Assembly (NCBI RefSeq): GCF_028888695.1
Contig: NZ_PNFF01000001.1
Span: forward strand, 1,869,501 to 1,933,500
Origin: Bacillus methanolicus
GTDB lineage: Bacteria > Bacillota > Bacilli > Bacillales > Cytobacillaceae
Direction: 5' to 3'
DNA: 64,000 nt
In this document: positions 36,118 to 45,233 of the stretch, piece by piece
How positions within the stretch are numbered: the stretch's first letter is position 1
How the letters are laid out: each line of letters opens with the position of its first letter
Translations under genes and position numbers: made by a program
Notes under the pieces: generated by a model
What the model was told of the DNA's origin: nothing
What the model saw: only the letters and a program-made list of their open reading frames with translations
Databases searched by the model: none

Positions 36118-38526
36118 TCATATCTTCATATTTAACAAAACATCCTCGTATGTTCTTTTCGTTTCTTCCGCAATTCTCGTCCAGCTGAATAGACTTTCAA
36201 CAACTTTTCGTCCGTTTTCACCGATTTCTTTCGCTCTATTCCGGTCTTCAAGTACAAATTCAAGTTGTTGTATTAAACTTAACGAATTGCCCGGATCCAT
36301 AAATAGACCTGTTTTATACGGCTGAATAATGCCTCTTAATCCGCCGGTTTCTGAAACAATGGTTGGTTTGCCAAAACTCATGGCCTCAAGGGCTACAATG
36401 CCAAATGGTTCATAAAGACTTGGAAAAACAGCTGCTTCACATTGCGTTAAAAGTGCATCCCTCTGTTCATCCCGGATAAACCCAATAAAATAAACAAAAT
36501 TTTCCACATTGTTATCTTTTACCTTTTGCCGGTATTCTTCAAGCATAGGACCTTTTCCGGCAATCACAAAATATAGTTCATCACTTCTTGCTTTCATCTT
36601 TATTGCGGTTTCAATAAGTGTATCAAATCCTTTTTCTCTTACCATTCTTCCAATAGAAAATATCATTTTTCTTTCATGAAAAACCGGCAGGCCATCCAAT
36701 AATCCATGAAAATTTAATTGGTCTTCTTGTTTGAATACACCATTAGGAATAATCGCAATCTTTTCTTCACAAGTATTAAATACATTCTTCAATTCATCCT
36801 TCATATGTTCACTGCAAACAATGATTTGATCGGACGCTTGAAGGAGAAGTTCTTCTTTCTTATGAATAAAGTGCTGCATGTCTGTATAGATACCATTATT
36901 TCTTCCGTGTTCGGTAGCATGCATTGTTGTAATTAACGTAATATTCAAAAAAGTTTTTAAAGAAATTGCAGCAGAACCAACGAGCCAGTCATGGGCATGA
37001 ATAACTTTAAAATCATGAACAGCTGCAAGCTCCTTTGCTTTGTTTGCCATCGCTAAATTAAGCCCTGCCACCCATGCTAGAAAGTCATGATCCTTTTCGT
37101 TCAATGGGGCAACCCTGTGGATGAAAACCCCTTTTCGCTTTTCAAAAGAAGGAAGATCCGAAGTTTGTGCGGTGATCACATGGATTTCATAACCTAATTT
37201 TGCAAGGCTTTCCGAAAGCCCGTGTACATGTCTGGCAAGTCCTCCAACAATGTTCGGAGGAAACTCCCATGTCAGCATTAATATTTTCATGCCTTGACTT
37301 TTCGATTCCATTGATAAATTGCTTTTAGCTTCTTTGATCCATCCTTTTAACGAAAGGTTTTCTAAGATCGAAAGTGATTTTTCCATTTCATCCAGTTCAT
37401 CAGCCTGCCTTTTGCCAGTCAACATTTCTTTTAATTTATAAATTGATAATATATGCTCTTTTGCCGCATCTTGTGTTTTCTCGCTGCTTGCTGCTGAACC
37501 TGATAACAAAAGCCAACGTTTAAGCATCTGTTTCAATATTCTTTTTTCAAAAGAATTCTCAATCAACCTTCCCATCTTTTTAATTTCTGTTTCGATCAAA
37601 AAGCTTTCTTCCAAAATTGTTGATTCTTCCGAAATGAGCGGTGAACAGCTTTCAGTTATTGAAAAAGACGAACAAATATGAACATTTTCCGCTGTTTTCC
37701 CGAATTCTGTTAAAAATTTTGAAACTTCCATCGAAACGGATGAGTTGATCGCCATATTTTTTGCGAAATCAAAAAAGTTTTCTATTTCATCAGATAATAG
37801 GTTTTCGGCTACCACAAACACTTGACTTGACTTATTATTAAGAAATTCATTGTCACATAGTCCGACTGAAATTCCTCCTTGCTTTACCTCTTTCTGTATC
37901 GGAAAAAATATTAGACCGTGCGGAGAGCGTATCGGTTTTTTTCCATTTCCGGAGGGTGTCGGGTCGGCAAATTTAATCGTATCTTCATTGATAAAACTGT
38001 ATTGAATTCCCTCATTCATAAGAAATAGGTCAAGCCCAGGCTCAAATGCTCCTTTAGGAAACCAAAATCCTTGCGGACGAACCGAGAAACAACTTTCCAA
38101 TATGGATAATCCTTCGTGAATATGGGCTTGAATGCCGGCAGAAGTTGCGATAAACGGCAAGATTGCCCCTGTTACAGGCACTGCAAGAAGATCAATTTTT
38201 TCTAGATTGATCATATTACTCACACTTTTGATAACACTTTGATCCCATTTTTTCCAAATATCAATTAAACCTGGAAACTGATCTGTTTCTTTTTCTAAAA
38301 ATTCCGTCATTTTATCTTGAAATATTGCTTGTCCGGCAACTTCATAATAAATAGGAGGGATCGCCAAATATATTTTTACGTTTTGCGGTCCATTTTCAAG
38401 TTTAGACAATATTTCTATTAATTTTGCTGTAAAAACAAATAACTCATTTCGTACATTCGAGTTGATTTTTATGCTTATTGTCGGTATATCCATATATACA
38501 ATGGGCAAAAAGAAAGGTTTCATCAT
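36118..38526 (-). CDS. GH57-like domain fused to GT4 glycosyltransferase
   Basis: This 802-aa protein has two domains. Residues about 10-330 follow the pattern of GH57/DUF1957 alpha-glucan enzymes (GFWFPKGAFEPGLD, then RSPHGLIFF), but the expected nucleophile position after FP is Lys158, not Glu, and the N-terminal His motif reads YMDIPTIS. Residues from about 413 form a GT4 glycosyltransferase: MLTWEFPPNIVGGLARHVHG, VIHAHDWLVG, IPNGV, SIGRMVREKG and FPSLYEPFGIVALEAM (EX7E). Transfer of a hexose from a nucleotide sugar is likely; the acceptor is unknown. ATG 38526 has GGTGG 6 nt upstream, inside the DUF4912 gene; the longer frame starts at 38556. Confidence 0.82.
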   Translation of the reverse strand: MMKPFFLPIVYMDIPTISIKINSNVRNELFVFTAKLIEILSKLENGPQNVKIYLAIPPIYYEVAGQAIFQDKMTEFLEKETDQFPGLIDIWKKWDQSVIKSVSNMINLEKIDLLAVPVTGAILPFIATSAGIQAHIHEGLSILESCFSVRPQGFWFPKGAFEPGLDLFLMNEGIQYSFINEDTIKFADPTPSGNGKKPIRSPHGLIFFPIQKEVKQGGISVGLCDNEFLNNKSSQVFVVAENLLSDEIENFFDFAKNMAINSSVSMEVSKFLTEFGKTAENVHICSSFSITESCSPLISEESTILEESFLIETEIKKMGRLIENSFEKRILKQMLKRWLLLSGSAASSEKTQDAAKEHILSIYKLKEMLTGKRQADELDEMEKSLSILENLSLKGWIKEAKSNLSMESKSQGMKILMLTWEFPPNIVGGLARHVHGLSESLAKLGYEIHVITAQTSDLPSFEKRKGVFIHRVAPLNEKDHDFLAWVAGLNLAMANKAKELAAVHDFKVIHAHDWLVGSAAISLKTFLNITLITTMHATEHGRNNGIYTDMQHFIHKKEELLLQASDQIIVCSEHMKDELKNVFNTCEEKIAIIPNGVFKQEDQLNFHGLLDGLPVFHERKMIFSIGRMVREKGFDTLIETAIKMKARSDELYFVIAGKGPMLEEYRQKVKDNNVENFVYFIGFIRDEQRDALLTQCEAAVFPSLYEPFGIVALEAMSFGKPTIVSETGGLRGIIQPYKTGLFMDPGNSLSLIQQLEFVLEDRNRAKEIGENGRKVVESLFSWTRIAEETKRTYEDVLLNMKI

Positions 38527-38527
38527 T

Positions 38528-39205
38528 TTAGTCCACCATGCCTTCTTTCGTTTCATAAAAGCTGTAAGTGCTTACATGTTCAACCCACTTAGGAGCATTT
38601 CTCCGGCTGCTTTGAAACCATTCAAGTTCTTTTGCCAATTCCCCCGCCTGTTCAACATCTGATCTAGGTACATGAATTGCATTTGACCGCAGAAGCGGTA
38701 AAAAATGATGATCCGATAATTTAATGCCTAATTCGGCGCAATAACATCTGTTTGGCTTTAATCCTTTAATAAACCAGCTTTTTTTATTATCCGGCAAGAA
38801 AATTTCAAATACATCGTGTGCATTGCTCCCATTAAACAGAATGCAAGTCACGTCATATAATCTAAGCACAAGCTGAAAATCAGCGAACGGCCTCTGATAA
38901 TAATGAGAAATCAGTTTTTTCTGTTCTTCTGACAAGCGCCAAAAACTGTAAAGTTTATTTGGGGAAATGAGCCAAATACAGAGGTGATCCTCTTGATGGA
39001 CATGTTTATATTTGTTTGCAATAGACAATGGTTTCTCTTCCTTTTTATTTATTCGAGAGCCAGTGTCATGGCGTAAAGGTTCAGATTTCTTTTTCATATA
39101 TTTCTTCCATTGATATTGAACTTTTCCGACAGTCGTATTCAGCCGGGCAGCGATTTTTCGAAATGACAGGCCTTTTCTGCGAAGCTTAACAATTTCTTCA
39201 ATCAT
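38528..39205 (-). CDS. DUF4912 protein with N-terminal helix-turn-helix
   Basis: This 225-aa protein starts with a Sigma-70 region 4/Hin-like helix-turn-helix (LRRKGLSFRKIAARLNTTVGKVQYQWKKY) and carries a DUF4912 domain from about 70 to 190 (LCIWLISPNKLYSFWRL; FLPDNKKSWFIKGLKPNRCYCAELG). DUF4912 is often encoded beside GH57 or GT4 glycan genes, which fits the next gene. Role unknown; the helix-turn-helix suggests a nucleic-acid-binding or regulatory function. AGGTGCC precedes the ATG. Confidence 0.82.
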   Translation of the reverse strand: MIEEIVKLRRKGLSFRKIAARLNTTVGKVQYQWKKYMKKKSEPLRHDTGSRINKKEEKPLSIANKYKHVHQEDHLCIWLISPNKLYSFWRLSEEQKKLISHYYQRPFADFQLVLRLYDVTCILFNGSNAHDVFEIFLPDNKKSWFIKGLKPNRCYCAELGIKLSDHHFLPLLRSNAIHVPRSDVEQAGELAKELEWFQSSRRNAPKWVEHVSTYSFYETKEGMVD

Positions 39206-39531
39206 CTATACAGGCACCTCATTTCTATAAACTATATTTTATATGAAAATAAACCGTTAAGATTCTTTATATTTATGTTAGCATTGACCGAATGGCTAAA
39301 CAATGAACGCATTTTGTCGGAATTTGTTTATATCTGTTCTGACAAGTGTAATGGAAGAAAATAATTTGATTTCAACAATAATAGAGCAATCTTTTCATAT
39401 TTCGACAGTATCATTTTATGAAAATCTGATTTTTTACGACCATTTCCTTTAATCAAAAATCCTCGAAATTTGTCACATGTATGGTAAAATAATATTGCAG
39501 TTGCTACGTCTATTATTTCGAGGTGTAATTC
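39206..39531. other. Divergent promoter region between DUF4912 operon and yqzD
   Basis: This is a 326-bp AT-rich region with no coding frame I can support. On the plus strand an extended -10 (TGG-TAAAAT, 39482-39490) lies 42 bp before the yqzD start and may be its promoter. I see no clear operator, riboswitch or repeat. Confidence 0.5.
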
Positions 39532-39921
39532 ATGGAGTGGATTTTTGCAGGACTCCTGACATTTTCAGTTCTTCTCTTATTCATATCATTCTTTATCAGT
39601 GATCCATATGAAAAGGTCCGTGAAGAGATCGATGAGCTTTCCATGCATCAAATGAAAGAGCTTTATCAAATCAAAAAGAAATTAAAAATTTTAGAAGAGG
39701 AATTGCTGATCAGCGACGAAGATATCAAAAAGACATTTACAAGACCTAAATTTCCTAAAAAAAAGAAAGAGATACATGCCATCATTCGCAATCAAGTTCT
39801 TCTATTGGCACAACAAGGTCTTTCTGTAGAACAAATCGCAAAGCAATCTTCGTTAACCATTGATGATGTAAACAGAATCTTGCACGATTTTTTTAAAAAC
39901 CGGGGAGAAAACGATGAATAA
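39532..39921 (+). CDS. yqzD: YqzD-like membrane-anchored HTH protein
   Basis: This 129-aa protein has an N-terminal membrane segment (WIFAGLLTFSVLLLFISFF), a coiled region (YQIKKKLKILEEELL) and a C-terminal helix-turn-helix (QQGLSVEQIAKQSSLTIDDVNRIL). Position next to yqzC and the pst/phoU genes matches YqzD. ATG 39532 follows GAGGTG. Function unknown. Confidence 0.8.
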   Translation: MEWIFAGLLTFSVLLLFISFFISDPYEKVREEIDELSMHQMKELYQIKKKLKILEEELLISDEDIKKTFTRPKFPKKKKEIHAIIRNQVLLLAQQGLSVEQIAKQSSLTIDDVNRILHDFFKNRGENDE

Positions 39922-40417
39922 AAGAACGGTCAGAGCGTTTGCCTTAGGAATACTTTTTTCTGTAAGTCTGATTGGAACGTATTATTATTTTTTTCAAAAT
40001 GAAAATGGGTCGATAAGTAAAGCAAAGCAAACACTTGAAGATAAAGGATTTATTGTGCTGTCACAATCTGAATTTACAAAATTACAGAAACATTCACATC
40101 GAAAAAGCGAAGCGGAACAATATCAGGAAACCGCCGAAAATGCTGAGAAAAGTATACATACAAATAATGATCATGTACAAGCTTCATCAGTTGCTGAGGA
40201 AAATAAAATAATTTCTTACGAGTTAAAAATAACGGACGGGATGAATACCGAACAAATCGCTACCATTCTGGCAAATGTTCGGATTATCGAAGATGCCGAA
40301 GATTTTGAGGAATATTTAAGTAAAAACGGCTACAGCACGAGAATACAACTTGGAACTTTTCTTTTAACAAATGAAATGGATTACAGCCAAATTGCCAAGA
40401 TTCTGACAAAAAGTTAA
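39914..40417 (+). CDS. yqzC: YqzC-like membrane-anchored protein
   Basis: This 167-aa protein has one N-terminal membrane helix (FALGILFSVSLIGTYYYFF), a polar linker and a C-terminal domain (ITDGMNTEQIATILANVRIIEDAEDFEEYL...) like the LysM-related fold at the start of MltG/YceG proteins. It overlaps yqzD by 8 bp with GGGGAG upstream. In B. subtilis yqzC and yqzD lie between pst and yqg genes, as here. Function unknown. Confidence 0.8.
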   Translation: MNKRTVRAFALGILFSVSLIGTYYYFFQNENGSISKAKQTLEDKGFIVLSQSEFTKLQKHSHRKSEAEQYQETAENAEKSIHTNNDHVQASSVAEENKIISYELKITDGMNTEQIATILANVRIIEDAEDFEEYLSKNGYSTRIQLGTFLLTNEMDYSQIAKILTKS

Positions 40418-40418
40418 C

Positions 40419-40468
40419 AGGGTCAGACCCATCCAATATTGTCATTGATGGATGGTGTCAGACCCTTA
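40419..40468. repeat. Dispersed palindromic repeat, short copy C
   Basis: AGGGTCAGACCCATCCA (40419-40435) and TGGATGGTGTCAGACCCTTA (40449-40468) flank a short core AATATTGTCATTGA. The core segment ATATTGTCATTG is shared with copy B; the left half of the core is absent, so C looks like an internally deleted member. It stands between the converging yqzC and phoU and may act as a hairpin there. Confidence 0.75.
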
Positions 40469-40485
40469 TAAGACAGCCTTTTCAT

Positions 40486-41145
40486 TTAATTATTTAAGTC
40501 AAAGCGTCTGCCTTTTACAAGGTAAAAAATACTTTCAGCAATATTGGTGATATGGTCTGCCGACCTTTCCAAATACCGGGATATAAAAGATAACTGGGTT
40601 ATTTGCGGGAGAAATTCAGGCTTTTGCTGGTTTAACTGTAATAAATCTCGAATTGTTTGACCATATAAATCATCTACTTCATCATCCATTTCAGCCACCT
40701 TTTTTGCTTTCACAACGTCCTCCTCATTAAAAGCTTCCAGCGACATCCTTAACATTTCAGTAGTAATTTCATGCATTCTCTTGATATGTTCAATTGGCTT
40801 CACTAACGGCTCGTTTCCGATTCGAATGGCTGATTTTGCGATGTTGACCGCGTAATCAGCTATTCTTTCAATATCAGTTGCAATTTTGATTGCTACAATA
40901 ATGCGCCTTAAATCGATGGCAACAGGCTGTTGTTTTGCAATGAGCAGTATGGCCAAGTCATTGATTTCTTCATCCAAAATATCGGCTTCTGTATCATCTT
41001 CCATTACTTTGATTGCTAATTCAATGTTCTTTTCTTCCAAAGCCTTAACTGCTCGCGCCAACGCTTTATTTGCAAATTCTCCTAATTCAATAAGTTTGTT
41101 TTGCATTTCTTTTAAATCATATTCAAATCGTTCCCTAACTACCAT
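40486..41145 (-). CDS. phoU: Phosphate-signalling protein PhoU
   Basis: This 219-aa protein has two PhoU three-helix repeats (about 5-105 and 110-210) with EDDTEADILDEEIN and EMDDEVDDLYGQTI as the acidic metal-binding segments. PhoU links the Pst transporter with phosphate sensing. It follows pstB after a strong hairpin (41183-41213). ATG 41145 has AAGGGAG 7 nt upstream. It is the last gene of the pst transcription unit. Confidence 0.93.
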   Translation of the reverse strand: MVVRERFEYDLKEMQNKLIELGEFANKALARAVKALEEKNIELAIKVMEDDTEADILDEEINDLAILLIAKQQPVAIDLRRIIVAIKIATDIERIADYAVNIAKSAIRIGNEPLVKPIEHIKRMHEITTEMLRMSLEAFNEEDVVKAKKVAEMDDEVDDLYGQTIRDLLQLNQQKPEFLPQITQLSFISRYLERSADHITNIAESIFYLVKGRRFDLNN

Positions 41146-41182
41146 GTTAAAAACTCCCTTCGTCCTCTTGATATTGAAGAAA

Positions 41183-41213
41183 AATCGTGCGAAACGTGAA
41201 ATTTCGCACGATT
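41183..41213 (-). terminator. Hairpin between pstB and phoU
   Basis: Perfect 12-bp stem AATCGTGCGAAA/TTTCGCACGATT with a 7-nt loop, followed on the minus strand by TTTTTC. It can reduce phoU transcription relative to pstB. Confidence 0.75.
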
Positions 41214-41223
41214 GATCCGATAA

Positions 41224-42051
41224 TTAGCCAAAACGACCTGTAATATAATCTTCCGTACGCTTATCAGAAGGGTTAGAGAAAATTTTATTTGTATCAGAAT
41301 ATTCAACTACTTCACCATTTAAGAAGAATGCAGTCTTATCGGAAATTCGGGCAGCCTGCTGCATGTTGTGTGTAACGATAATGATGCTGAAATCTTTTTT
41401 CAATTCTTGGACAAGCTCCTCCACCTTTAAAGTTGAGATTGGGTCTAAAGCAGAGGTAGGTTCATCCATTAAAATAACATCCGGCTCAATCGCGAGACAG
41501 CGTGCAATGCAAAGGCGCTGCTGCTGGCCGCCAGATAAATCGTATGCATTTGTATGAAGTCGGTCCTTTACCTCATCCCAAATCGCAGCTCCTCTAAGAC
41601 TCTTTTCAACGATTTGATCAAGAATCTTTTTGTCGCGGATTCCATGAATCTTTGGGCCATAAGCAACATTTTCGTAAATTGACTTAGGAAACGGATTTGG
41701 TTTCTGGAATACCATTCCTACTTTCGTACGAAGCTCTTCTACACGATAATCGCTATCAAATATATTTCGGCCGCGGTAAGAAATTTCTCCGGAAGTTCTC
41801 ACCCCGGGCACGAGTTCAATCATTCGGTTTAATGTCTTAATATACGTCGATTTTCCGCAACCAGACGGACCGATAATAGCTGTTACTTCATTTTCGTATA
41901 TATCAAGATCAATATTCTTTAATGCGTGATTGTCACCGTACCATAAGTTTAGTTGTTTTGTTTGATAAACAGCCATTTTTTCCTTTTTTGGCATGTTTAC
42001 TGACTCTTCCTTGCGAATTGTCATTTTTTCTTTTTCAATAGTTATGTTCAT
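41224..42051 (-). CDS. pstB: Phosphate ABC transporter ATP-binding protein
   Basis: This is a 275-aa ATPase of the Pst phosphate importer. Walker A is GPSGCGKST, the signature is [16 protein letters not shown], Walker B is [12 protein letters not shown], and the switch His lies in THNMQQA. The start at ATG 42051 follows AAGGAGG; the first about 25 residues are an extra Lys/Glu-rich N-terminus before the ABC core ([13 protein letters not shown]). B. subtilis has two pstB copies, here only one. Confidence 0.96.
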   Translation of the reverse strand: MNITIEKEKMTIRKEESVNMPKKEKMAVYQTKQLNLWYGDNHALKNIDLDIYENEVTAIIGPSGCGKSTYIKTLNRMIELVPGVRTSGEISYRGRNIFDSDYRVEELRTKVGMVFQKPNPFPKSIYENVAYGPKIHGIRDKKILDQIVEKSLRGAAIWDEVKDRLHTNAYDLSGGQQQRLCIARCLAIEPDVILMDEPTSALDPISTLKVEELVQELKKDFSIIIVTHNMQQAARISDKTAFFLNGEVVEYSDTNKIFSNPSDKRTEDYITGRFG

Positions 42052-42092
42052 TTTGGAAGCCTCCTTCATTATGAAAAGCAAAAATGCCGTCT

Positions 42093-42971
42093 CTAAAATC
42101 TTTTTTGAAACTTATTGCGAATCAATACCGCAACAGAATTCATTAAGATCAATAATGCAAGCAATACGATGATCCCTGCGGCCGCCAATGCATGAAACTC
42201 TTCCTGCGGGCGGCTGGTCCAGTTATAAATTTGCATCGGAAGGACTGTAAACATGTCAAAAACCGTTTTTGGCAAAAAGGCCAAGAAAAGCGGCAGCCCG
42301 AGAACGACAAGGGGAGCTGTTTCTCCTATTGCACGGGATAAAGCCAAAATCCCTCCGGTTAAAATTCCCGGAATGGCAGCCGGAAGAACAACTTTGACAA
42401 TTGTCTGCCATTTCGTTGCTCCCATTGCGTACGAAGCTTCCCTTAATTCTTTTGGCACTGACCTGATTGCTTCCTGAGAGGCGACGATAATAATCGGCAA
42501 GATAAGCAGGCTCATTGTCAATCCTGCAGCAAGTACGCTTCTTCCTAGCGCAAGTGCACGTACGAACACCGTTAATCCCAATAGTCCAAATACAATCGAA
42601 GGAACTCCGGCAAGATTCGATATGTTCACCCGGATTAAATCAGTAAAAAAGTTTTTCTTTGCGTATTCCTCTAAGTATAAAGCAGTTCCCACACCGAGAA
42701 TGAGAGATACCGGGGCTACAACAGCCATGAGCCAAATCGATCCTATTAATGCAGTGTAGACCCCTGCCTGTTCTGGCTTTCGTGAAGGCAAGCTTTGTAA
42801 AAATTGAAGATCCAAATAACCAAATCCTTGAGTGAATATCCGATACAATAAAATGCCAAGGACGAGCAAAGCAAACATTGTGGCTGCAAAAAACAGTGCC
42901 CTAAAAATTTGATTCGAAACCAGTCTTGGTTTCATCCGATTTATGACTCTAGAATGATCAATTAATTTCAT
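42093..42971 (-). CDS. pstA: Phosphate ABC transporter permease PstA
   Basis: This 292-aa inner-membrane permease has six helices. The ABC-coupling loop is [29 protein letters not shown] and the conserved [11 protein letters not shown] follows. It pairs with PstC to form the phosphate channel driven by PstB. Its start overlaps the pstC stop (TAATG), with GAGG nearby. Confidence 0.96.
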   Translation of the reverse strand: MKLIDHSRVINRMKPRLVSNQIFRALFFAATMFALLVLGILLYRIFTQGFGYLDLQFLQSLPSRKPEQAGVYTALIGSIWLMAVVAPVSLILGVGTALYLEEYAKKNFFTDLIRVNISNLAGVPSIVFGLLGLTVFVRALALGRSVLAAGLTMSLLILPIIIVASQEAIRSVPKELREASYAMGATKWQTIVKVVLPAAIPGILTGGILALSRAIGETAPLVVLGLPLFLAFLPKTVFDMFTVLPMQIYNWTSRPQEEFHALAAAGIIVLLALLILMNSVAVLIRNKFQKRF

Positions 42972-43921
42972 TAATATTCCTCCCTAAAACGGCGAGAGAT
43001 AAATTGTGCAAGCAGGTTCATTGCAAGGGTAAATACAAACAATGTTGTACCGACAGCATATATACTGTAATAAATAGTAGTGCCGTAGCCGGCATCGCCC
43101 TGACTGACTTGAACAATATATGCTGTCATTGTTTGAATCGAACTTGTTATGTTCCAGTCTAAGTTCGGTGTTGAACCACCCGCTACTGTTACAATCATTG
43201 TCTCCCCAATTGCTCTGGAAGTTGCTAAAACAATAGAAGCAATGATCCCGGAAATAGCGGCCGGAAGAACGACTTTCATTGAAACTTCAAACTTTGTTGA
43301 ACCTAATGCAAGCGCACCTTCACGCATCGAATTCGGAACGGAAGACATCGCATCTTCTGATAATGATGCAATCATAGGCGTGATCATAATTCCGATGACA
43401 ATTCCCGGGCTCAGCGCATTAAAGACTTCCAAGGAAGGAATAAGATCTCTTAAAATCGGTGTGACAAATGTCAAAGCAAAGAATCCGTAAACGATCGTCG
43501 GGATTCCCGCTAACACCTCAAGTATCGGCTTGATAATCCGTCTGACTCGATCAGAAGCATATTCACTCAAATAGATGGCTGAAGACAATCCAACCGGAAC
43601 AGCAACCAACACTGCGATGATCGTAACTTTTAGAGTTCCGGAAATTAGCGGCATTATTCCATATGATCCTTGAGTTTCAGAAAATGGATACCATGTTTTC
43701 GCTGTAAAAAACTCAACAATTGAAACTCGGTTAAAGAATGTAAACGTTTCAAAGATTAATGTAAATACAATACCGAGCGTTGTCAAAATGGAAACTATTG
43801 CAGTCAGCAACAAAAGAAAAGGTACAACTTTATCAGCAACCCTATTTGCACTTTTCTTTCTTTTCTTAGCCTCAATCATTTCTTGTACGGAAATGGATTT
43901 ATTTGTTGATTGGTAGGCCAA
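42971..43921 (-). CDS. pstC: Phosphate ABC transporter permease PstC
   Basis: This 316-aa permease has six helices with coupling motif [26 protein letters not shown] and ATSRAIGETM. The TTG at 43921 is chosen as start because AAAGGGG is 8 nt upstream; a longer frame to 43984 lacks a site. It is separated from pstS by a small hairpin. Confidence 0.94.
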   Translation of the reverse strand: MAYQSTNKSISVQEMIEAKKRKKSANRVADKVVPFLLLLTAIVSILTTLGIVFTLIFETFTFFNRVSIVEFFTAKTWYPFSETQGSYGIMPLISGTLKVTIIAVLVAVPVGLSSAIYLSEYASDRVRRIIKPILEVLAGIPTIVYGFFALTFVTPILRDLIPSLEVFNALSPGIVIGIMITPMIASLSEDAMSSVPNSMREGALALGSTKFEVSMKVVLPAAISGIIASIVLATSRAIGETMIVTVAGGSTPNLDWNITSSIQTMTAYIVQVSQGDAGYGTTIYYSIYAVGTTLFVFTLAMNLLAQFISRRFREEY

Positions 43922-43950
43922 AATAAAAACCCCTTTCATCCACACAACAA

Positions 43951-43978
43951 GATGAGAAGCTAAAATGAGCTTCCCATC
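43951..43978 (-). other. Stem-loop between pstS and pstC
   Basis: GATGAGAAGCT/AGCTTCCCATC with one mismatch and a 6-nt loop. No T-run follows. A hairpin at this position often keeps pstS mRNA more abundant than the permease mRNA, by processing or protection; that role is inferred. Confidence 0.6.
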
Positions 43979-43993
43979 TGTCAATTGTTTATC

Positions 43994-44971
43994 TTACTTT
44001 AGACCTTCTAGTGTTTCAAGACCTTTTTTATACTCTTCATCCGGTAATTTTACGTAGCCAACATCTTCAGAGAATTGTGCGGCATTTTCAAGCGTAAATT
44101 TCACGAAATCATAAACTTCCGGCTGTTCTTTCACTGCTGAATTTTTTACATAAGTGAAAAGCGGACGAGAAAGCGGTGAATATTCTCCACTCTCAATTGT
44201 TTCGTTTGTTGGTTCTACAGGACCGTTTCCGCCATCAATCGGAACAACTTTTAACTTATCTTTATTTTCTACATAGTAGGCATAACCGAAATATCCGATT
44301 GCATTCTTGTCGCCTGTAACGCCTTGTACTAATACGTTGTCATCTTCAGATAGTGTAGCACCTTTAACGATAGGCGCACCACCAAGAACTACTTCATCGA
44401 AGTAATCGTAAGTACCGGAGTCAGTACCAGGAGAATAGAATTTGATTTCCTCATCAGGCCAGCCTTGGCGAACATCTGACCATTTTGTAGCTTGGCCAGT
44501 CCACATTTTCTTTAATTCATCAAGCGTTAAGTGGTCTACCCAGTCATTATCTTTGTTAACAACTACAGAAAGACCGTCATATGCTAATTTAAATTCAGTG
44601 TAGTCAATTCCTTTTTCTTCAAGATGCGCTTTTTCTTCATCTTTAATTGGGCGGGAAGCATTGCTTAGTTGTGTTTCACCTGCGATAAAAGCTTCAAAAC
44701 CGCCGCCTGTACCGGAGGATCCAACAGAAACTTTAACTCCAGGCTGTTCCATTTGATATTCTTCAACAACAGCTTCCATAATTGGATATACTGTAGATGA
44801 ACCGTCGATTTTAATTTCACCTTGAAGCTGCTTATTTTCTTCACCAGCTTGTTCTTCTTTTGTGCCGCCGTTTCCATTGTTTTGGTTTTGGTCAGCATTT
44901 CCACAAGCTGCTGTGAATGCTAGCACTCCGCTTATCATCGCTGAAAGTGCTAAGAACTTAAAGCTTTTCAT
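43994..44971 (-). CDS. pstS: Phosphate-binding lipoprotein PstS
   Basis: This 325-aa substrate-binding protein has signal peptide [17 protein letters not shown] with the lipobox Cys, an Asn/Gln/Glu-rich linker and a periplasmic-binding-type fold. [25 protein letters not shown] and [12 protein letters not shown] supply phosphate ligands (Ser, Thr, Asp, Arg in SNASRPIK). It is the first gene of the operon under PhoP control and captures phosphate outside the membrane. Confidence 0.97.
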   Translation of the reverse strand: MKSFKFLALSAMISGVLAFTAACGNADQNQNNGNGGTKEEQAGEENKQLQGEIKIDGSSTVYPIMEAVVEEYQMEQPGVKVSVGSSGTGGGFEAFIAGETQLSNASRPIKDEEKAHLEEKGIDYTEFKLAYDGLSVVVNKDNDWVDHLTLDELKKMWTGQATKWSDVRQGWPDEEIKFYSPGTDSGTYDYFDEVVLGGAPIVKGATLSEDDNVLVQGVTGDKNAIGYFGYAYYVENKDKLKVVPIDGGNGPVEPTNETIESGEYSPLSRPLFTYVKNSAVKEQPEVYDFVKFTLENAAQFSEDVGYVKLPDEEYKKGLETLEGLK

Positions 44972-45033
44972 TCCTTTATTCCCCCTAAGAGATTTCGTTG
45001 TTTTGTCCTACATGTACTAGCATAATGTTCAAC

Positions 45034-45072
45034 TATTAATTCGGTTTTAACAAATTGTAAAGGTTTTGTAAA
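45034..45072 (-). promoter_or_regulatory. PhoP box: four TT(A/T)ACA-like hexamers before pstS
   Basis: On the minus strand TTTACA (45067-45072), TTTACA (45056-45061), TTAAAA (45045-45050) and TTAATA (45034-45039) repeat exactly every 11 bp. This is the known arrangement of PhoP-P dimer binding in Bacillus, about 60-100 bp upstream of the pstS start. It predicts induction of pstS-C-A-B-phoU under phosphate limitation. Confidence 0.85.
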
Positions 45073-45182
45073 TTAGGGTTGAATACTGGAAAATTGTGTC
45101 GAAAAATATGATGAAGAATTTTTATGAATATATTACTACTTATTTCTTTAGAAGAAATTTATGATTTATATATCCAAATTTA

Positions 45183-45215
45183 AAAAACTGCCTCAAGATT
45201 TGAGACAGTTTTTAT
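45183..45215 (-). terminator. Terminator of pbpA
   Basis: Stem AAAAACTGCCTCAA/TTGAGACAGTTTTT with one C/A mismatch and a 3-nt loop, then a T-rich tail on the minus strand, 20 bp after the pbpA stop. Confidence 0.8.
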
Positions 45216-45233
45216 TGTAAATAACTATTCCCC

